Shown: in pieces, positions 8,621 through 17,546 of the stretch
How positions within the stretch are numbered: the first letter of the stretch is position 1
Layout of the letters: each line of letters starts with the position of its first letter
Assembly: GCF_024518675.1 (NCBI RefSeq)
Contig: NZ_JANIGL010000003.1
Span: 62,001 to 126,000 of the forward strand
DNA: 64,000 bases
Direction of reading: 5' to 3'
Origin: Pseudoalteromonas shioyasakiensis
GTDB taxonomy: Bacteria > Pseudomonadota > Gammaproteobacteria > Enterobacterales > Alteromonadaceae
Program-made: the position numbers and the translations under genes
The notes under the pieces: model-generated
Seen by the model: the letters and a program-made list of their open reading frames with translations, nothing else
Database searches by the model: none
What the model was told of the DNA's origin: nothing

Positions 8621-8750
8621 GTTAGTAAAAATTTGAGCTGTTATAGCTTACTTAGTAAAAAAGTGATCTGAAAAAGGTGTTTATAGCATTTGCTTAGTAA
8701 AATAATGATCCGAAGATTTATTTTGAACTCAGATCAAGTTTATACTAACT
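8621..8750 (-). repeat. Origin iterons, right set (mostly - orientation)
   Basis: Inverted copies: acttagtaaaaaagtgatc at 8650-8668 and cttagtaaaataatgatc at 8693-8710, plus a degenerate one at 8621-8640 (gttagtaaaaatttgagctg). A + copy, gatcaagtttatactaact, is at 8732-8750, just upstream of rep, where binding could repress rep. Confidence 0.7.
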
Positions 8751-8819
8751 TAAACATTTAACTTTTGACCTTTTATGTGTTGTTATTAAGTGTCGCAATA
8801 AAAATTGGAAATAAGAACA

Positions 8820-10037
8820 ATGAGCCGAAAGGTCAACATCTCGGTAGATAACTTGCCCGATACATTACGGGGTCAAATCCACGGGGTGGAAAGTGCAATC
8901 GATAACGAAAGTTTAGCTTTATTTACAGATAATAAAGATGTACGTATTTCAATTGAAAACGTAGCACATGGATTGCGAGCATATTCAAATACATTTAATC
9001 ATTATGATTTATGGGGTCGTTTTGTCCGCTCGGGTCATAAAAAGTTACCGCTTGAAGAAGCACCAAAGAAAACTATCATTACGCGTAAAATATCAGAAAA
9101 AGTAGATGGCATCTTATACGATGGCGAAATTAAAATTACACCTGCAGTCGTTAGCTCACGCAAAGACGGCGAAGATGTTGAGTATTTAGTTTGGCCGTCA
9201 GATCGTGAAGAAAAAGTTGAACGAGCACTTATACGTCTGGCGTCTAAAGGTAAGATAGTAAAAATTAATTTTAAGTCCGGTATTCAATATGCTGTGGTTT
9301 TTTCAATGAACGAATTAGCCCAAGAATTAAAAGCTGTTGGGCAATCAATGCCGTACCCGCAAATCAAAGAAGCATTAGAAGCTTTGCAAGGTTCTAAACT
9401 TTCATTTAAATATTCTGCGACAGATACAAAAAATACAGATATTGATGATTCATTTTATGAGTCGAATATGAACTTTTTATCATCATTACATTTTAGTGGT
9501 AAGAAAGGGCAGGGCGGTAATGTAAAATGTGTTGCCTGCTTGAATGCATTTGTTCATAACATGATTGATAACTTAGAATATAAGGGATATTACTTTAATA
9601 GTGCGCAAGAATTAAAACGCGGTTTGTCGCGTTGGATGATGCTAAGGTTATATCATTTATGGCGCTATGCGGCTCCGGGAAAAACCTATCATTTTAGATT
9701 GTTATCTATCATGGAAAAATACGGTTCGATTTATTCAACTGATGATATCACTGAAAATAAGTTAAAAGCATTACGCCGTGATATGACTACGACTATGAAG
9801 GATTTGATCGAAAAGGGCGCTATTTCAGAATACAGCATAACAAATGTAAAAGATGATAAAACCGGAACTATTATTGATTACACCTATGAGATGTACCCAT
9901 CAGATCAATTTTGCGATGAGATTCTTACGCTTAATAAACACAATAAGCGTATTGAAATTCAAGGTGGCAAACGTATTGTAGAAAATGCCGTTTTAATTGA
10001 TGAAGATAAAATAGAAGAAATCGTCGAAGATAATTAA
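8820..10037 (+). CDS. Replication initiator protein (plasmid/chromosome-II type Rep)
   Basis: This ~405-aa protein is encoded beside the origin and is the obvious initiator of this replicon. I chose the ATG at 8820 (MSRKVNISVDNL) because GGA lies 10 nt upstream; a TTG at 8805 in the same frame overlaps that ribosome site. Charged, winged-helix-like segments are visible in the middle and C-terminal half (LRRDMTTTMKDLIEKG). I cannot place it securely in a named Rep family. It is shorter than Vibrio RctB. The initiator role is inferred from position: iterons upstream, divergent parAB, and tus downstream. A hairpin terminator follows at 10042-10067. Repression through the 8732-8750 iteron is plausible. 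Confidence 0.8.
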   Translation: MSRKVNISVDNLPDTLRGQIHGVESAIDNESLALFTDNKDVRISIENVAHGLRAYSNTFNHYDLWGRFVRSGHKKLPLEEAPKKTIITRKISEKVDGILYDGEIKITPAVVSSRKDGEDVEYLVWPSDREEKVERALIRLASKGKIVKINFKSGIQYAVVFSMNELAQELKAVGQSMPYPQIKEALEALQGSKLSFKYSATDTKNTDIDDSFYESNMNFLSSLHFSGKKGQGGNVKCVACLNAFVHNMIDNLEYKGYYFNSAQELKRGLSRWMMLRLYHLWRYAAPGKTYHFRLLSIMEKYGSIYSTDDITENKLKALRRDMTTTMKDLIEKGAISEYSITNVKDDKTGTIIDYTYEMYPSDQFCDEILTLNKHNKRIEIQGGKRIVENAVLIDEDKIEEIVEDN

Positions 10038-10041
10038 ACAT

Positions 10042-10067
10042 TAAGCCTTTAGTAAAGCTAAAGGCTT
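10042..10067 (+). terminator. Hairpin terminator after rep
   Basis: Stem aagccttt/aaaggctt with a 9-10-nt loop, starting 5 bp after the rep stop codon and followed by a T-rich stretch (atttgta). Confidence 0.6.
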
Positions 10068-10174
10068 ATTTGTATTAGCAAAGTTTATTAGTACTGTCAG
10101 TTAAGTTAATTACTCTACAAGATTAAAAAACAATGCTATTTAACATAATAAAACTAGTGTTAGATAGCAATTAA

Positions 10175-11050
10175 TCAGTCTGTTACTTGCTCTAAGTAAA
10201 GTCTATCAACTAAAAAATCATACTCTCTCTTTCTGGGGTGAGTATCGGGTTTTAAGTAATTTGGTAATGTACCAAGTTTTACATCTGGTTCCGGATTAAT
10301 AAGAATAAAAGGTAAAGCGGCACTAACATGGTATCTATTTTGTGCTGTGTATCTTACATTTACTTGCGGACTAACTCTTGTCGGTCTTCGAATTCTAAGC
10401 TTTTCTGTATCACCTAAACTTGCAACACGTAATTGTTCTTGTGCAACAAGTGATTGCCAACTTTGTTGGTCTATCATTCTAGGGTTCGAATAACCGGCGG
10501 ATTTCTCAAGCATGGCCAACGCCATTTTTTTAGTGAGGGTTTTTGTTGCGTGTTTATGCATCCATGTAAAACGAACCGAAAAAGGGGATTCATGCTCAAA
10601 ATGTACTTTTCTGTATGCTGCTAATGTTATTAAATTTGGTATAGCATTGTGGACAGCTTCAAATCTAGCATCGTTATTATCAATAGCAAGAATACACTCT
10701 TTAAAAGCCGCTTTAGCTTTATTAAGCTGTTGGATACGCGCAATTAGACTTTCTTTATTCGCATTTTTTAAAACTAATAAACCTGGATGACGCTTTAAAA
10801 TACGAGAGCTAAGCCCTTCTTTTTTATATATATCCTTGTAAGCATTTAAAATAGATTTATGCGCTATTGCCCCCGTTTGTTGCGAAACTTCAATAGTGTG
10901 AGGAATAATTTTCTCATCTTTACTATCTACTTCTGGAAGCTGATAGCATTCAGCCTTAGAATACTCATAAGATTCTAAGTCTTCGACAAATAAATTTGTT
11001 AAATCACTTAATAAATCAAACTGACTGCGAATTTGTACTTTAGAAACCAT
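10175..11050 (-). CDS. tus: Tus, replication fork-arrest (Ter-binding) protein
   Basis: Tus binds Ter sites and blocks DnaB helicase from one side only. This 291-aa protein aligns along its length with remembered E. coli Tus (309 aa). Matches include QLPEV (37-41), GLLVLKNANKESLIARIQQ (90-108), ARFEAVHNAIPNLITLAAYR (128-147), RFTWMHKHATK, LRIRRPTRVSPQ and the C-terminal DRLYLEQVTD. F130 and H134 fall where E. coli has F140 and H144 of the pocket that holds the flipped cytosine; N139 replaces G149. A Ter-like site overlaps its start codon, as with TerB and E. coli tus, so autorepression is likely. No clear ribosome site precedes the ATG at 11050. It lies 2.3 kb from the origin, not opposite it. 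Confidence 0.92.
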   Translation of the reverse strand: MVSKVQIRSQFDLLSDLTNLFVEDLESYEYSKAECYQLPEVDSKDEKIIPHTIEVSQQTGAIAHKSILNAYKDIYKKEGLSSRILKRHPGLLVLKNANKESLIARIQQLNKAKAAFKECILAIDNNDARFEAVHNAIPNLITLAAYRKVHFEHESPFSVRFTWMHKHATKTLTKKMALAMLEKSAGYSNPRMIDQQSWQSLVAQEQLRVASLGDTEKLRIRRPTRVSPQVNVRYTAQNRYHVSAALPFILINPEPDVKLGTLPNYLKPDTHPRKREYDFLVDRLYLEQVTD

Positions 11051-11066
11051 AAGAACACATCATACT
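11049..11066 (-). promoter_or_regulatory. Ter-like site 1 (at the tus start codon)
   Basis: On the minus strand this reads agtatgatgtgttcttat, resembling E. coli Ter (AGTATGTTGTAACTAAAG) at AGTATG-TGT. Its AGTATG end, the non-permissive face in E. coli, points right, so it should stop leftward-moving forks. Overlap with the tus ATG suggests autoregulation. Confidence 0.8.
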
Positions 11067-11170
11067 GAATATATATTTATAGCATACCAAATTTCAATTT
11101 TATTTCTATCTTTGTTTAACTTTAATATATATTTATTAGTTATTGCTGAGATTAGACTTATATAATAGTA

Positions 11171-11188
11171 AGTATGATGTGTTCTTAT
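11171..11188 (+). promoter_or_regulatory. Ter-like site 2
   Basis: agtatgatgtgttcttat, identical over 18 bp to site 1 but inverted and 104 bp away. Its AGTATG end faces the origin, so it should stop rightward forks. Confidence 0.8.
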
Positions 11189-11396
11189 TGGGTGTGTGAA
11201 TAAAGGTATTTAATAACTAACATCATTACTAATCTACCTACATCTCATTTCTCTAGACTGGATGTTGGATATAGAGTAGTAGCTATGTCTGGTTTCAAAT
11301 AAATAGTTAGGGAAGTATCTTAGTTAAATGCAATCCGGCCTTTAGAGTATAATCTCTTCGGGTTTATTCCCAGGCGCTTGCGGCGTAGTATTGAGA

Positions 11397-11827
11397 ATGA
11401 GCCAATTTATACATAAAAGCGACAATGTGACAGTTTTACTTTATCACTTAGTTTTCCCAGCAAAATATAGGGGAGCGCTTCTTGATGTAGGAGTTGATAG
11501 GGCAAACAAAGAAATTTGTGTGGCAATAGAAAAACGTTACGAAATAAAATTTTTAGAAATTAGGGCGGATGAAAAGCATATTCATTTTTTAGTTCACCTA
11601 TAGCATTACAAAGTTGGTAACGATGATTAAAAATTTAACGGCAAGAGAGGTTTTTAAAAAGTGCCCTCATGTTATAAAGCAGCTACGGGGAGGGGAATTT
11701 TGGTCAGATGGTTATATTACAAGTACCCTAGAAAAAATGATGACGAAACAATAGTAAGAAAGTAAGTGAAAACGAAGGAACTAATTATGACCAACTCCAT
11801 TCGGATCATCAGTTAGCTATGTTCTAA
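11397..11827 (+). pseudogene. Decayed IS200/IS605-family transposase (TnpA, Y1 type)
   Basis: Conserved TnpA pieces occur in three changing frames. First comes MSQFIHKSDNVTVLLYHLVF to DEKHIHFLVHL, ending at a TAG at 11601. YSITKLVTMIKNLTAREVF and GGEFWSDGY follow from 11599 in another frame to a TAG near 11755. Finally NYDQLHSDHQLAMF ends at 11827. The HIH metal-binding motif remains, but the segment that should hold the catalytic tyrosine is frameshifted. A GCTCACGAAGTGAGC hairpin just downstream (about 11839-11853) looks like the right end of the element. It cannot encode an active single-chain transposase. It lies between Ter sites 2 and 3. Confidence 0.85.
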
Positions 11828-12100
11828 CCAAATACCTGCTCACGAAGTGAGCTCTGCGTTAGCAGAAGGACTGGCGCTTGCCATGAGAATGTTTACTCGC
11901 AAGATTTGCCACGAGCGGCTTGTTGTAATTGACATAACATACAGACGTGTGTTGTTTGATCATTAAGATAAGAAAACTAAATATAGCGATTAATTATGTT
12001 ATGAACCTATCGCTAGCACATAAAGTTTGTCTCCGCCAGTTTTGGAAGTTAATAAGCATAAATACATCGTAAAGCTAAGATTACAGAGCCCCGCCTTTTT

Positions 12101-12118
12101 AGTATGATGTGTTCTTTT
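12101..12118 (+). promoter_or_regulatory. Ter-like site 3
   Basis: agtatgatgtgttctttt, 17 of 18 identical to site 2 and in the same orientation, 930 bp further right. It would be a backup block for rightward forks. The sequence on either side differs from the flanks of sites 1 and 2, so the core itself is conserved. Confidence 0.75.
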
Positions 12119-12363
12119 CTGGCATTTTGGGCAATATCATTCTTTGTTAATTTTATAACAAAGATATATTTATTATATTTCAGTACGTTACAGCATTTAA
12201 AGCTCACCATAAACCGATTATATAGTGATTAAAACTAAACAAATAAGCGATTTAATTTATGTCATAACTAAATAATTGATAATCGGTGAATATAGTCCTT
12301 GAACAGGGGGGCTGCATACGTTAATTTCCTTGTAACAGGTAATAGTAGGAATGAGGAAATAAC
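12119..12363. other. Leader/promoter region of the DAHP synthase gene
   Basis: This 245-bp AT-rich stretch has no coding capacity on the plus strand. A good ribosome site (AATGAGGAAATAAC) precedes the ATG at 12364. I see no convincing leader-peptide attenuator or named riboswitch. Confidence 0.4.
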
Positions 12364-13713
12364 ATGCAGTCGTGGAACCCAAATAGCTGGAGAGAACTCC
12401 CTATACTTCAGCAACCACAGTACCCAGATCAAGACGCTCTTAAAACCGTTGAAGGTCAATTAAAAAGTGCGCCCCCTTTAGTTTTCGCTGAGGAAACTCG
12501 TAGTCTTTTTAAACAACTTGAAGATGTATGCGAAGGCCGAGCGTTTTTACTGCAAGGTGGAGATTGTGCAGAATCATTTAGTGATTTTAATGCTGCTAAT
12601 ATTCGCGATACATTTAAAACACTTTTACAGATGGCTGTGGTGCTCACATATGGTGGCAAATGCCCGGTAGTTAAAATTGCCCGTATGGCGGGTCAATACG
12701 CTAAACCACGCTCTGCCGATATGGAAACGATTAATGGCGTGTCGTTACCGTCTTATCGTGGCGATATCATTAACAACTTTGAGTTTACTGAAGAAGCACG
12801 TATACCAGATCCACAACGCTTAATGACTGCCTATCATCACAGCGCAGCTACGCTAAATTTACTACGTGCCTTTGCACAGGGTGGTCTTGCAGATTTACAC
12901 CAAGTAAACCGCTGGAATATGGGCTTTGTTGCAGCTAATCCACTGAAAGAAAAATACCAGCAACTTGCAGATAAAATTCAAGATGCACTAGAGTTTATGG
13001 AAGTATGTGGCATTAACTCTTCAATCGCACCTAGCTTGAAAGAAACTGACCTTTATACATCACATGAAGCATTATTGTTAGGTTATGAAGAGGCGCTTAC
13101 ACGTCGCGACCATTTATCTGGCGACTGGTATGATTGTTCTGCTCACTTTGTTTGGATTGGTGAACGTACTCGTCAACTTGACCATGCACATATTGAGTTT
13201 TTCAAAGGTATTAAAAACCCAATTGGTGTTAAAGTCGGCCCAGGAATGGACCCTGATGAATTAATCCGCCTAATTGATGCAGTAAACCCAGATAACATTC
13301 CTGGTCGCCTTACTTTAATTACACGTATGGGTGCAGACGTATTACCAGAAAAACTACCGGCGCTTGTTCGTAAAGTTCAACAAGAAGGTCGTAAGGTTAT
13401 TTGGAGCTCAGATCCAATGCATGGTAATACAGAGAAAGCTACATCAGGTTATAAAACACGAAGCTTTGATAATATCCTACGTGAAATTAGCCAGTTCTTC
13501 GCTGTTCATAAAGCTGAAGGATCATACGCAGGTGGTGTCCACTTAGAAATGACAGGGCAACATGTCACTGAATGTACAGGCGGCGCTTATGGTTTATCTG
13601 ATGACGACTTAGCGCAACGTTACCGTACACAATGTGATCCACGCTTAAATGCAGATCAAGTACTTGAGTTAGGTTTCTTAGTTGCAGATTTACTAAAAGA
13701 CGCACGTAAGTAA
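12364..13713 (+). CDS. Class II DAHP synthase (3-deoxy-7-phosphoheptulonate synthase)
   Basis: This enzyme condenses PEP and erythrose 4-phosphate, the first step of the shikimate pathway to aromatic amino acids. The 449-aa sequence has the type II (plant/Mycobacterium-like) signature throughout: [47 protein letters not shown]. These include the metal-binding Cys/His/Glu positions known for this class. The length is normal. The start ATG has GAGGAA upstream. A bidirectional terminator separates it from ppsR. The PEP-using enzyme is near ppsA, which makes PEP, but is transcribed separately. Confidence 0.95.
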   Translation: MQSWNPNSWRELPILQQPQYPDQDALKTVEGQLKSAPPLVFAEETRSLFKQLEDVCEGRAFLLQGGDCAESFSDFNAANIRDTFKTLLQMAVVLTYGGKCPVVKIARMAGQYAKPRSADMETINGVSLPSYRGDIINNFEFTEEARIPDPQRLMTAYHHSAATLNLLRAFAQGGLADLHQVNRWNMGFVAANPLKEKYQQLADKIQDALEFMEVCGINSSIAPSLKETDLYTSHEALLLGYEEALTRRDHLSGDWYDCSAHFVWIGERTRQLDHAHIEFFKGIKNPIGVKVGPGMDPDELIRLIDAVNPDNIPGRLTLITRMGADVLPEKLPALVRKVQQEGRKVIWSSDPMHGNTEKATSGYKTRSFDNILREISQFFAVHKAEGSYAGGVHLEMTGQHVTECTGGAYGLSDDDLAQRYRTQCDPRLNADQVLELGFLVADLLKDARK

Positions 13714-13727
13714 GCATCTCGCATTAA

Positions 13728-13755
13728 TAAAAAAGCCGCAATTGCGGCTTTTTTA
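13728..13755. terminator. Bidirectional terminator between DAHP synthase gene and ppsR
   Basis: aaaaagccgc-aatt-gcggcttttt: a GC-rich stem flanked by A's and T's, between convergent genes. Confidence 0.85.
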
Positions 13756-13777
13756 ATGTCCGATATTAACTTTATAG

Positions 13778-14587
13778 TTAGTACTTACGTCGCTCAAGGT
13801 TAGTATCAGATATAATCTTCGCAGATATTTCTTCTACTGAATGGTGGGTTGAATTTAAGTATGCCAATTTATGTTTTTTATAAAGCATTTCAACTTCACG
13901 CACCTCAATTCGACATTGCTTCAAAGACGCATATTTTGAATTTGCCATTCTGCGTTGGCGAATATCAGCTAGCCTAACAGGGTCAATGGTTAAACCAAAC
14001 AATTTATGTTTATATGCTGTTAAACATGCGGGCAGTTTACCTGTTTCTAAATCGTCTTCAGTTAATGGGTAATTTGCGGCCTTAATGCCATATTGTAAGG
14101 CCAAATATAAACTCGTTGGAGTTTTACCACTGCGGCTAACGCCAACTAATATAATGTCAGCTTCTGCATAATTTTTAATATTAGCGCCATCATCATTGGT
14201 CAGGGCATAGTTAACTGCGTCTATTCTAAAGTCATAACTTTTTTCGTGCATCGAATGAGTACGGTGCACCTTTGGCACAGGGGCCACTTGCAATTCTTTA
14301 CCAATTTTATCGCTATACGTTGATAAAAAGTCATAACACACCGCACACGAAGAGTTTATTATTTCACTCAGTTCATGATTAACAAAGGTATAAAATACAA
14401 ATGGTTGCTCGCCATCGCGTTGGGCTGTTTTATCTATCAATTGTTTAACTTCGTTTGCTTTTTCTTCAGTTTCAACAAACGGAATGGTTTTATGGTTAAA
14501 TTCGACCGGAAAAAGCGATAGCGTCGCATGGCCAAATACCTCTGAAGTAATGGCAGTGCCATCAGAAATATAAAATGCAGTTCTCAT
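13778..14587 (-). CDS. ppsR: PEP synthetase regulatory kinase/pyrophosphorylase PpsR
   Basis: PpsR inactivates PEP synthetase by ADP-dependent phosphorylation and reactivates it by phosphorolysis. The family starts with MRTAFYISDGTA, which places the ATG at 14587 (AAGG upstream). A longer in-frame ORF begins at 14704 but its extra 39 residues are not family-like. From 14587 the protein is 269 aa, with the P-loop GVSRSGKT at 149-156 followed by PTSLYLALQYG. It is divergent from its target gene ppsA, the classic arrangement. Regulation of the shared ~150-bp intergenic region is not evident. Confidence 0.95.
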   Translation of the reverse strand: MRTAFYISDGTAITSEVFGHATLSLFPVEFNHKTIPFVETEEKANEVKQLIDKTAQRDGEQPFVFYTFVNHELSEIINSSCAVCYDFLSTYSDKIGKELQVAPVPKVHRTHSMHEKSYDFRIDAVNYALTNDDGANIKNYAEADIILVGVSRSGKTPTSLYLALQYGIKAANYPLTEDDLETGKLPACLTAYKHKLFGLTIDPVRLADIRQRRMANSKYASLKQCRIEVREVEMLYKKHKLAYLNSTHHSVEEISAKIISDTNLERRKY

Positions 14588-14741
14588 ATTAACCTTTTTA
14601 TTACCTATTCTAGTAAATTGCGTCTCCACACGGTTTACGTATGGACTGTTGCCAGTGTAGAATGAAGGTGACCTTTTTAGAAGGTTTTCTTTCTTAACTC
14701 TCACAGTTAATACTACAATTTGTTTTTTGGAGAAAGATCCC

Positions 14742-17117
14742 GTGCAAGAATACGTTCTCTGGTATCAAGAGCTTGGTATGCAAGATGTTCCTCGTGTTGG
14801 TGGTAAAAATGCCTCACTCGGTGAAATGATTTCAAACCTAGCTAACGCTGGTGTGCAAGTCCCTGGAGGTTTTGCTACAACTGCAGATGCATTTAATGAG
14901 TTTTTAGATCAATCAGGACTCAATGCAAAAATCCATGACATCTTAGACACCCTCGATGTTGATGATGTAAATACACTAGCCAAAGTAGGTGCCGATATCC
15001 GCCAATGGATTATCGACACACCATTCCAACCTAATTTAGACCAAGCAATTCGCGAAGCTTATAGCCAACTCCACGGCGATACAGCAGCAGATGTTTCATT
15101 CGCAGTGCGCTCGTCAGCTACCGCTGAAGATATGCCAGATGCATCATTTGCAGGTCAACAAGAAACCTTTCTAAATGTTCGCGGTATTGACGCTGTCATG
15201 GTTGCCATAAAACATGTCTTCGCTTCATTATTTAATGACCGTGCAATTTCATATCGTGTACACCAAGGTTATGATCACCGTGGTGTAGCATTATCTGCTG
15301 GTATTCAACGTATGGTACGCTCTGATAAATCAGCATCAGGGGTAATGTTCAGTATTGATACCGAATCTGGTTTTGAAGATGTTGTTTTTGTAACATCAAG
15401 TTATGGTTTAGGTGAAATGGTTGTTCAGGGTGCTGTAAACCCAGATGAATTTTATGTTCACAAACCTACGCTTGCTAAGGGTAAACCTTCTGTAGTTCGC
15501 CGTAATATCGGCTCTAAAGCTATTCAAATGATTTACTCAACCGATGAAGCCCATGGCAAACAAGTTGAAATTGTAGATGTCGATAGCGCACTTTCTAACA
15601 AATTCTCTATCACAGATGCTGAAGTAGAAGAACTCGCTAAACAAGCTGTGATTATTGAACAACACTATGGTCGCCCGATGGATATCGAGTGGGCCAAAGA
15701 CGGTAACGACGGTAAGCTCTATATTGTTCAAGCTCGTCCAGAAACCGTTCGTTCAAACGAAGATACCAACGTTATGGAGCGTTTCCAATTAAACGGCAGC
15801 AGTAATGTTGTTGTTGAAGGGCGTGCAATTGGCCATAAAATTGGTTCAGGTGTTGTTCGTGTACTTAATTCCATTGATGAAATGGACCAAGTTCAAGTGG
15901 GTGATATTTTAGTTACCGACATGACAGACCCTGACTGGGAACCAATTATGAAGCGTGCGGCTGCGATTGTAACAAATCGTGGTGGCCGCACATGTCACGC
16001 AGCAATTATTGCACGTGAACTTGGTATTCCAGCTGTTGTAGGTTGTGGTAATGCAACCGATTTAATCAAAGCAGGTCAAGAAGTCACTGTTTCTTGTGCA
16101 GAAGGTGATACTGGTTATATCTACGAAGGTATTTTAGATTTTGAAATCCTCACCTCTCGTGTAGATGAAATGCCTGAACTGCCTATGAAAATCATGATGA
16201 ATGTTGGTAACCCAGATCGCGCATTCGATTTTGCTCGTTTACCGCACGCTGGTGTTGGTCTTGCGCGTGTTGAATTCATCATCAACCGTATGATTGGTGT
16301 TCACCCTAAAGCACTACTGAATTTTGATGCACAAACTGGTGCATTAAAAGAAGAAATCACCGACATGATTGCCGGTTATGATTCACCTGTTGAGTTTTAT
16401 ATTTCTAAACTTGTTGAAGGTATTTCAACACTCGGTTGTGCATTCGCGCCGGAGCGTGTAATTGTTCGTATGTCTGATTTCAAGTCAAATGAATACGCAA
16501 ACTTAGTCGGTGGGCAACAATACGAGCCAGAAGAAGAAAACCCAATGATTGGCTTCCGTGGTGCTGCACGTTATATCTCTGAAGATTTCCGTGACTGTTT
16601 TGCTCTAGAGTGTGAAGCAATAAAACGTGTTCGTAATCAAATGGATATGACTAATATTGAAATCATGATCCCATTTGTTCGTACGCTTGAAGAAGGCAAA
16701 CGCGTTATTGAGCTACTTGAAGAGCATGGCCTTAAACGTGGTGAAAATGGCTTAAAAGTTATCATGATGTGTGAACTACCATCAAACGCGTTATTAGCAG
16801 ATGAGTTTTTAGAACATTTCGACGGTTTTTCTATCGGGTCAAACGATTTAACACAGTTAACTCTGGGTCTTGATCGTGATTCAGGTCTAATCGCACATCT
16901 ATTTGATGAACGTAATCCTGCTATCAAAAAGCTTTTATCTATGGCAATTCAGACAGCCAAAGCTAAAGGTAAATATGTAGGGATTTGTGGTCAAGGGCCT
17001 TCAGATCATGAAGACTTTGCTGCATGGTTAGTAGAGCAGGGCATTGACTCTGTTTCACTAAACCCAGATACAGTACTAGAAACATGGTTATACCTTGCTA
17101 AAAAGCTAGCAAACTAA
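14742..17117 (+). CDS. ppsA: Phosphoenolpyruvate synthase
   Basis: PpsA converts pyruvate and ATP to PEP, AMP and phosphate for gluconeogenesis. The protein is near-colinear with E. coli PpsA. It has an N-terminal nucleotide-binding domain ([31 protein letters not shown]), the swivelling phospho-histidine loop [11 protein letters not shown] (His about 419) and a C-terminal PEP/pyruvate barrel ending in [11 protein letters not shown] place the start at GTG 14742 (791 aa) because GGAGAAAG lies just upstream. An upstream TTG at 14727 overlaps that ribosome site. A strong hairpin terminator follows. Confidence 0.97.
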   Translation: MQEYVLWYQELGMQDVPRVGGKNASLGEMISNLANAGVQVPGGFATTADAFNEFLDQSGLNAKIHDILDTLDVDDVNTLAKVGADIRQWIIDTPFQPNLDQAIREAYSQLHGDTAADVSFAVRSSATAEDMPDASFAGQQETFLNVRGIDAVMVAIKHVFASLFNDRAISYRVHQGYDHRGVALSAGIQRMVRSDKSASGVMFSIDTESGFEDVVFVTSSYGLGEMVVQGAVNPDEFYVHKPTLAKGKPSVVRRNIGSKAIQMIYSTDEAHGKQVEIVDVDSALSNKFSITDAEVEELAKQAVIIEQHYGRPMDIEWAKDGNDGKLYIVQARPETVRSNEDTNVMERFQLNGSSNVVVEGRAIGHKIGSGVVRVLNSIDEMDQVQVGDILVTDMTDPDWEPIMKRAAAIVTNRGGRTCHAAIIARELGIPAVVGCGNATDLIKAGQEVTVSCAEGDTGYIYEGILDFEILTSRVDEMPELPMKIMMNVGNPDRAFDFARLPHAGVGLARVEFIINRMIGVHPKALLNFDAQTGALKEEITDMIAGYDSPVEFYISKLVEGISTLGCAFAPERVIVRMSDFKSNEYANLVGGQQYEPEEENPMIGFRGAARYISEDFRDCFALECEAIKRVRNQMDMTNIEIMIPFVRTLEEGKRVIELLEEHGLKRGENGLKVIMMCELPSNALLADEFLEHFDGFSIGSNDLTQLTLGLDRDSGLIAHLFDERNPAIKKLLSMAIQTAKAKGKYVGICGQGPSDHEDFAAWLVEQGIDSVSLNPDTVLETWLYLAKKLAN

Positions 17118-17131
17118 TTCAATTTAGTGAT

Positions 17132-17163
17132 AAAAAATGCCAGCAATATTGCTGGCATTTTTA
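17132..17163 (+). terminator. Terminator after ppsA
   Basis: Perfect stem atgccagcaat/attgctggcat followed by TTTTATTT. It could serve both strands, since the next gene converges on it. Confidence 0.85.
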
Positions 17164-17187
17164 TTTACTCAATTATCGTTTATAAAA

Positions 17188-17397
17188 TTAACGAGCTAAT
17201 TTTTTGTCTAAAAATGCGCACGATTTAGTTAACGCTTTTTGGCATAATCGCAGATAATAGCGTGCTTTAGGGTAGTAAAACGAATAGCACATTAAACCAG
17301 CAATAAAAAATATTAATGATGGCCCAGGCACAACCACAAAAAACAATCCTAGCACCATAAAAAAGCTACCAAGTAGTAGCAAGACACATTTCTTCAT
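17188..17397 (-). CDS. Small PGPGW-type membrane protein
   Basis: This 69-aa protein has one or two hydrophobic helices (VLLLLGSFFMVLGLFFVVVP and LIFFIAGLMCYSFYY) joined by VPGPS, then a basic tail. It resembles the short PGPGW-motif putative transmembrane proteins, though the last residues of the motif are changed. Function unknown. It starts MKKC and precedes the ppsA terminator on the opposite strand. Confidence 0.7.
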   Translation of the reverse strand: MKKCVLLLLGSFFMVLGLFFVVVPGPSLIFFIAGLMCYSFYYPKARYYLRLCQKALTKSCAFLDKKLAR

Positions 17398-17546
17398 TTT
17401 TATAACTCGTAATTCAAATCATTAAATTGAGTATAATTAATACACGCCTAAATACGATAAAAAGAGTGTTACAAACTGTAAAAACATCAATTTTATATCG
17501 CTGTTTGCATGGTACAATATAACAAATGTCTTAATTTATCACCGTC

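Larger units (their letters stand above)
8046..8819. other. Replication origin region of the replicon (candidate oriC2)
   Basis: This 774-bp gene-free gap lies between divergent parA and rep. It is very AT-rich (the stretch at about 8220-8280 is almost all A/T) and dense in GATC. It contains GATC-headed iterons in both orientations, DnaA-box matches at 8364-8372 (ttattcaca) and 8535-8543 (ttatacaca), and a long palindrome at 8481-8517. These are hallmarks of an iteron-controlled origin with a dedicated initiator. The initiation site and unwinding element are not defined by sequence alone. Confidence 0.8.

Noticed and set aside
8046..8819. Promoter and operator sites only, not an origin
   Set aside because: The density of iterons, DnaA-box matches and AT-rich DNA between rep and parAB is too high for simple promoters.
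11067..11170. dif or XerCD site in the Ter pocket
   Set aside because: I looked for a 28-bp dif-like partial palindrome and found none convincing in these 104 bp.
11391..11603. Intact 70-aa gene
   Set aside because: It is only the N-terminal fragment of an IS200-type transposase that continues in other frames.
12268..12459. 63-aa minus-strand ORF before the DAHP synthase gene
   Set aside because: It overlaps the conserved synthase start and has no ribosome site or recognisable sequence.
14588..14704. Extra 39 residues of PpsR
   Set aside because: The conserved family start MRTAFYISDG is at 14587 with its own ribosome site.
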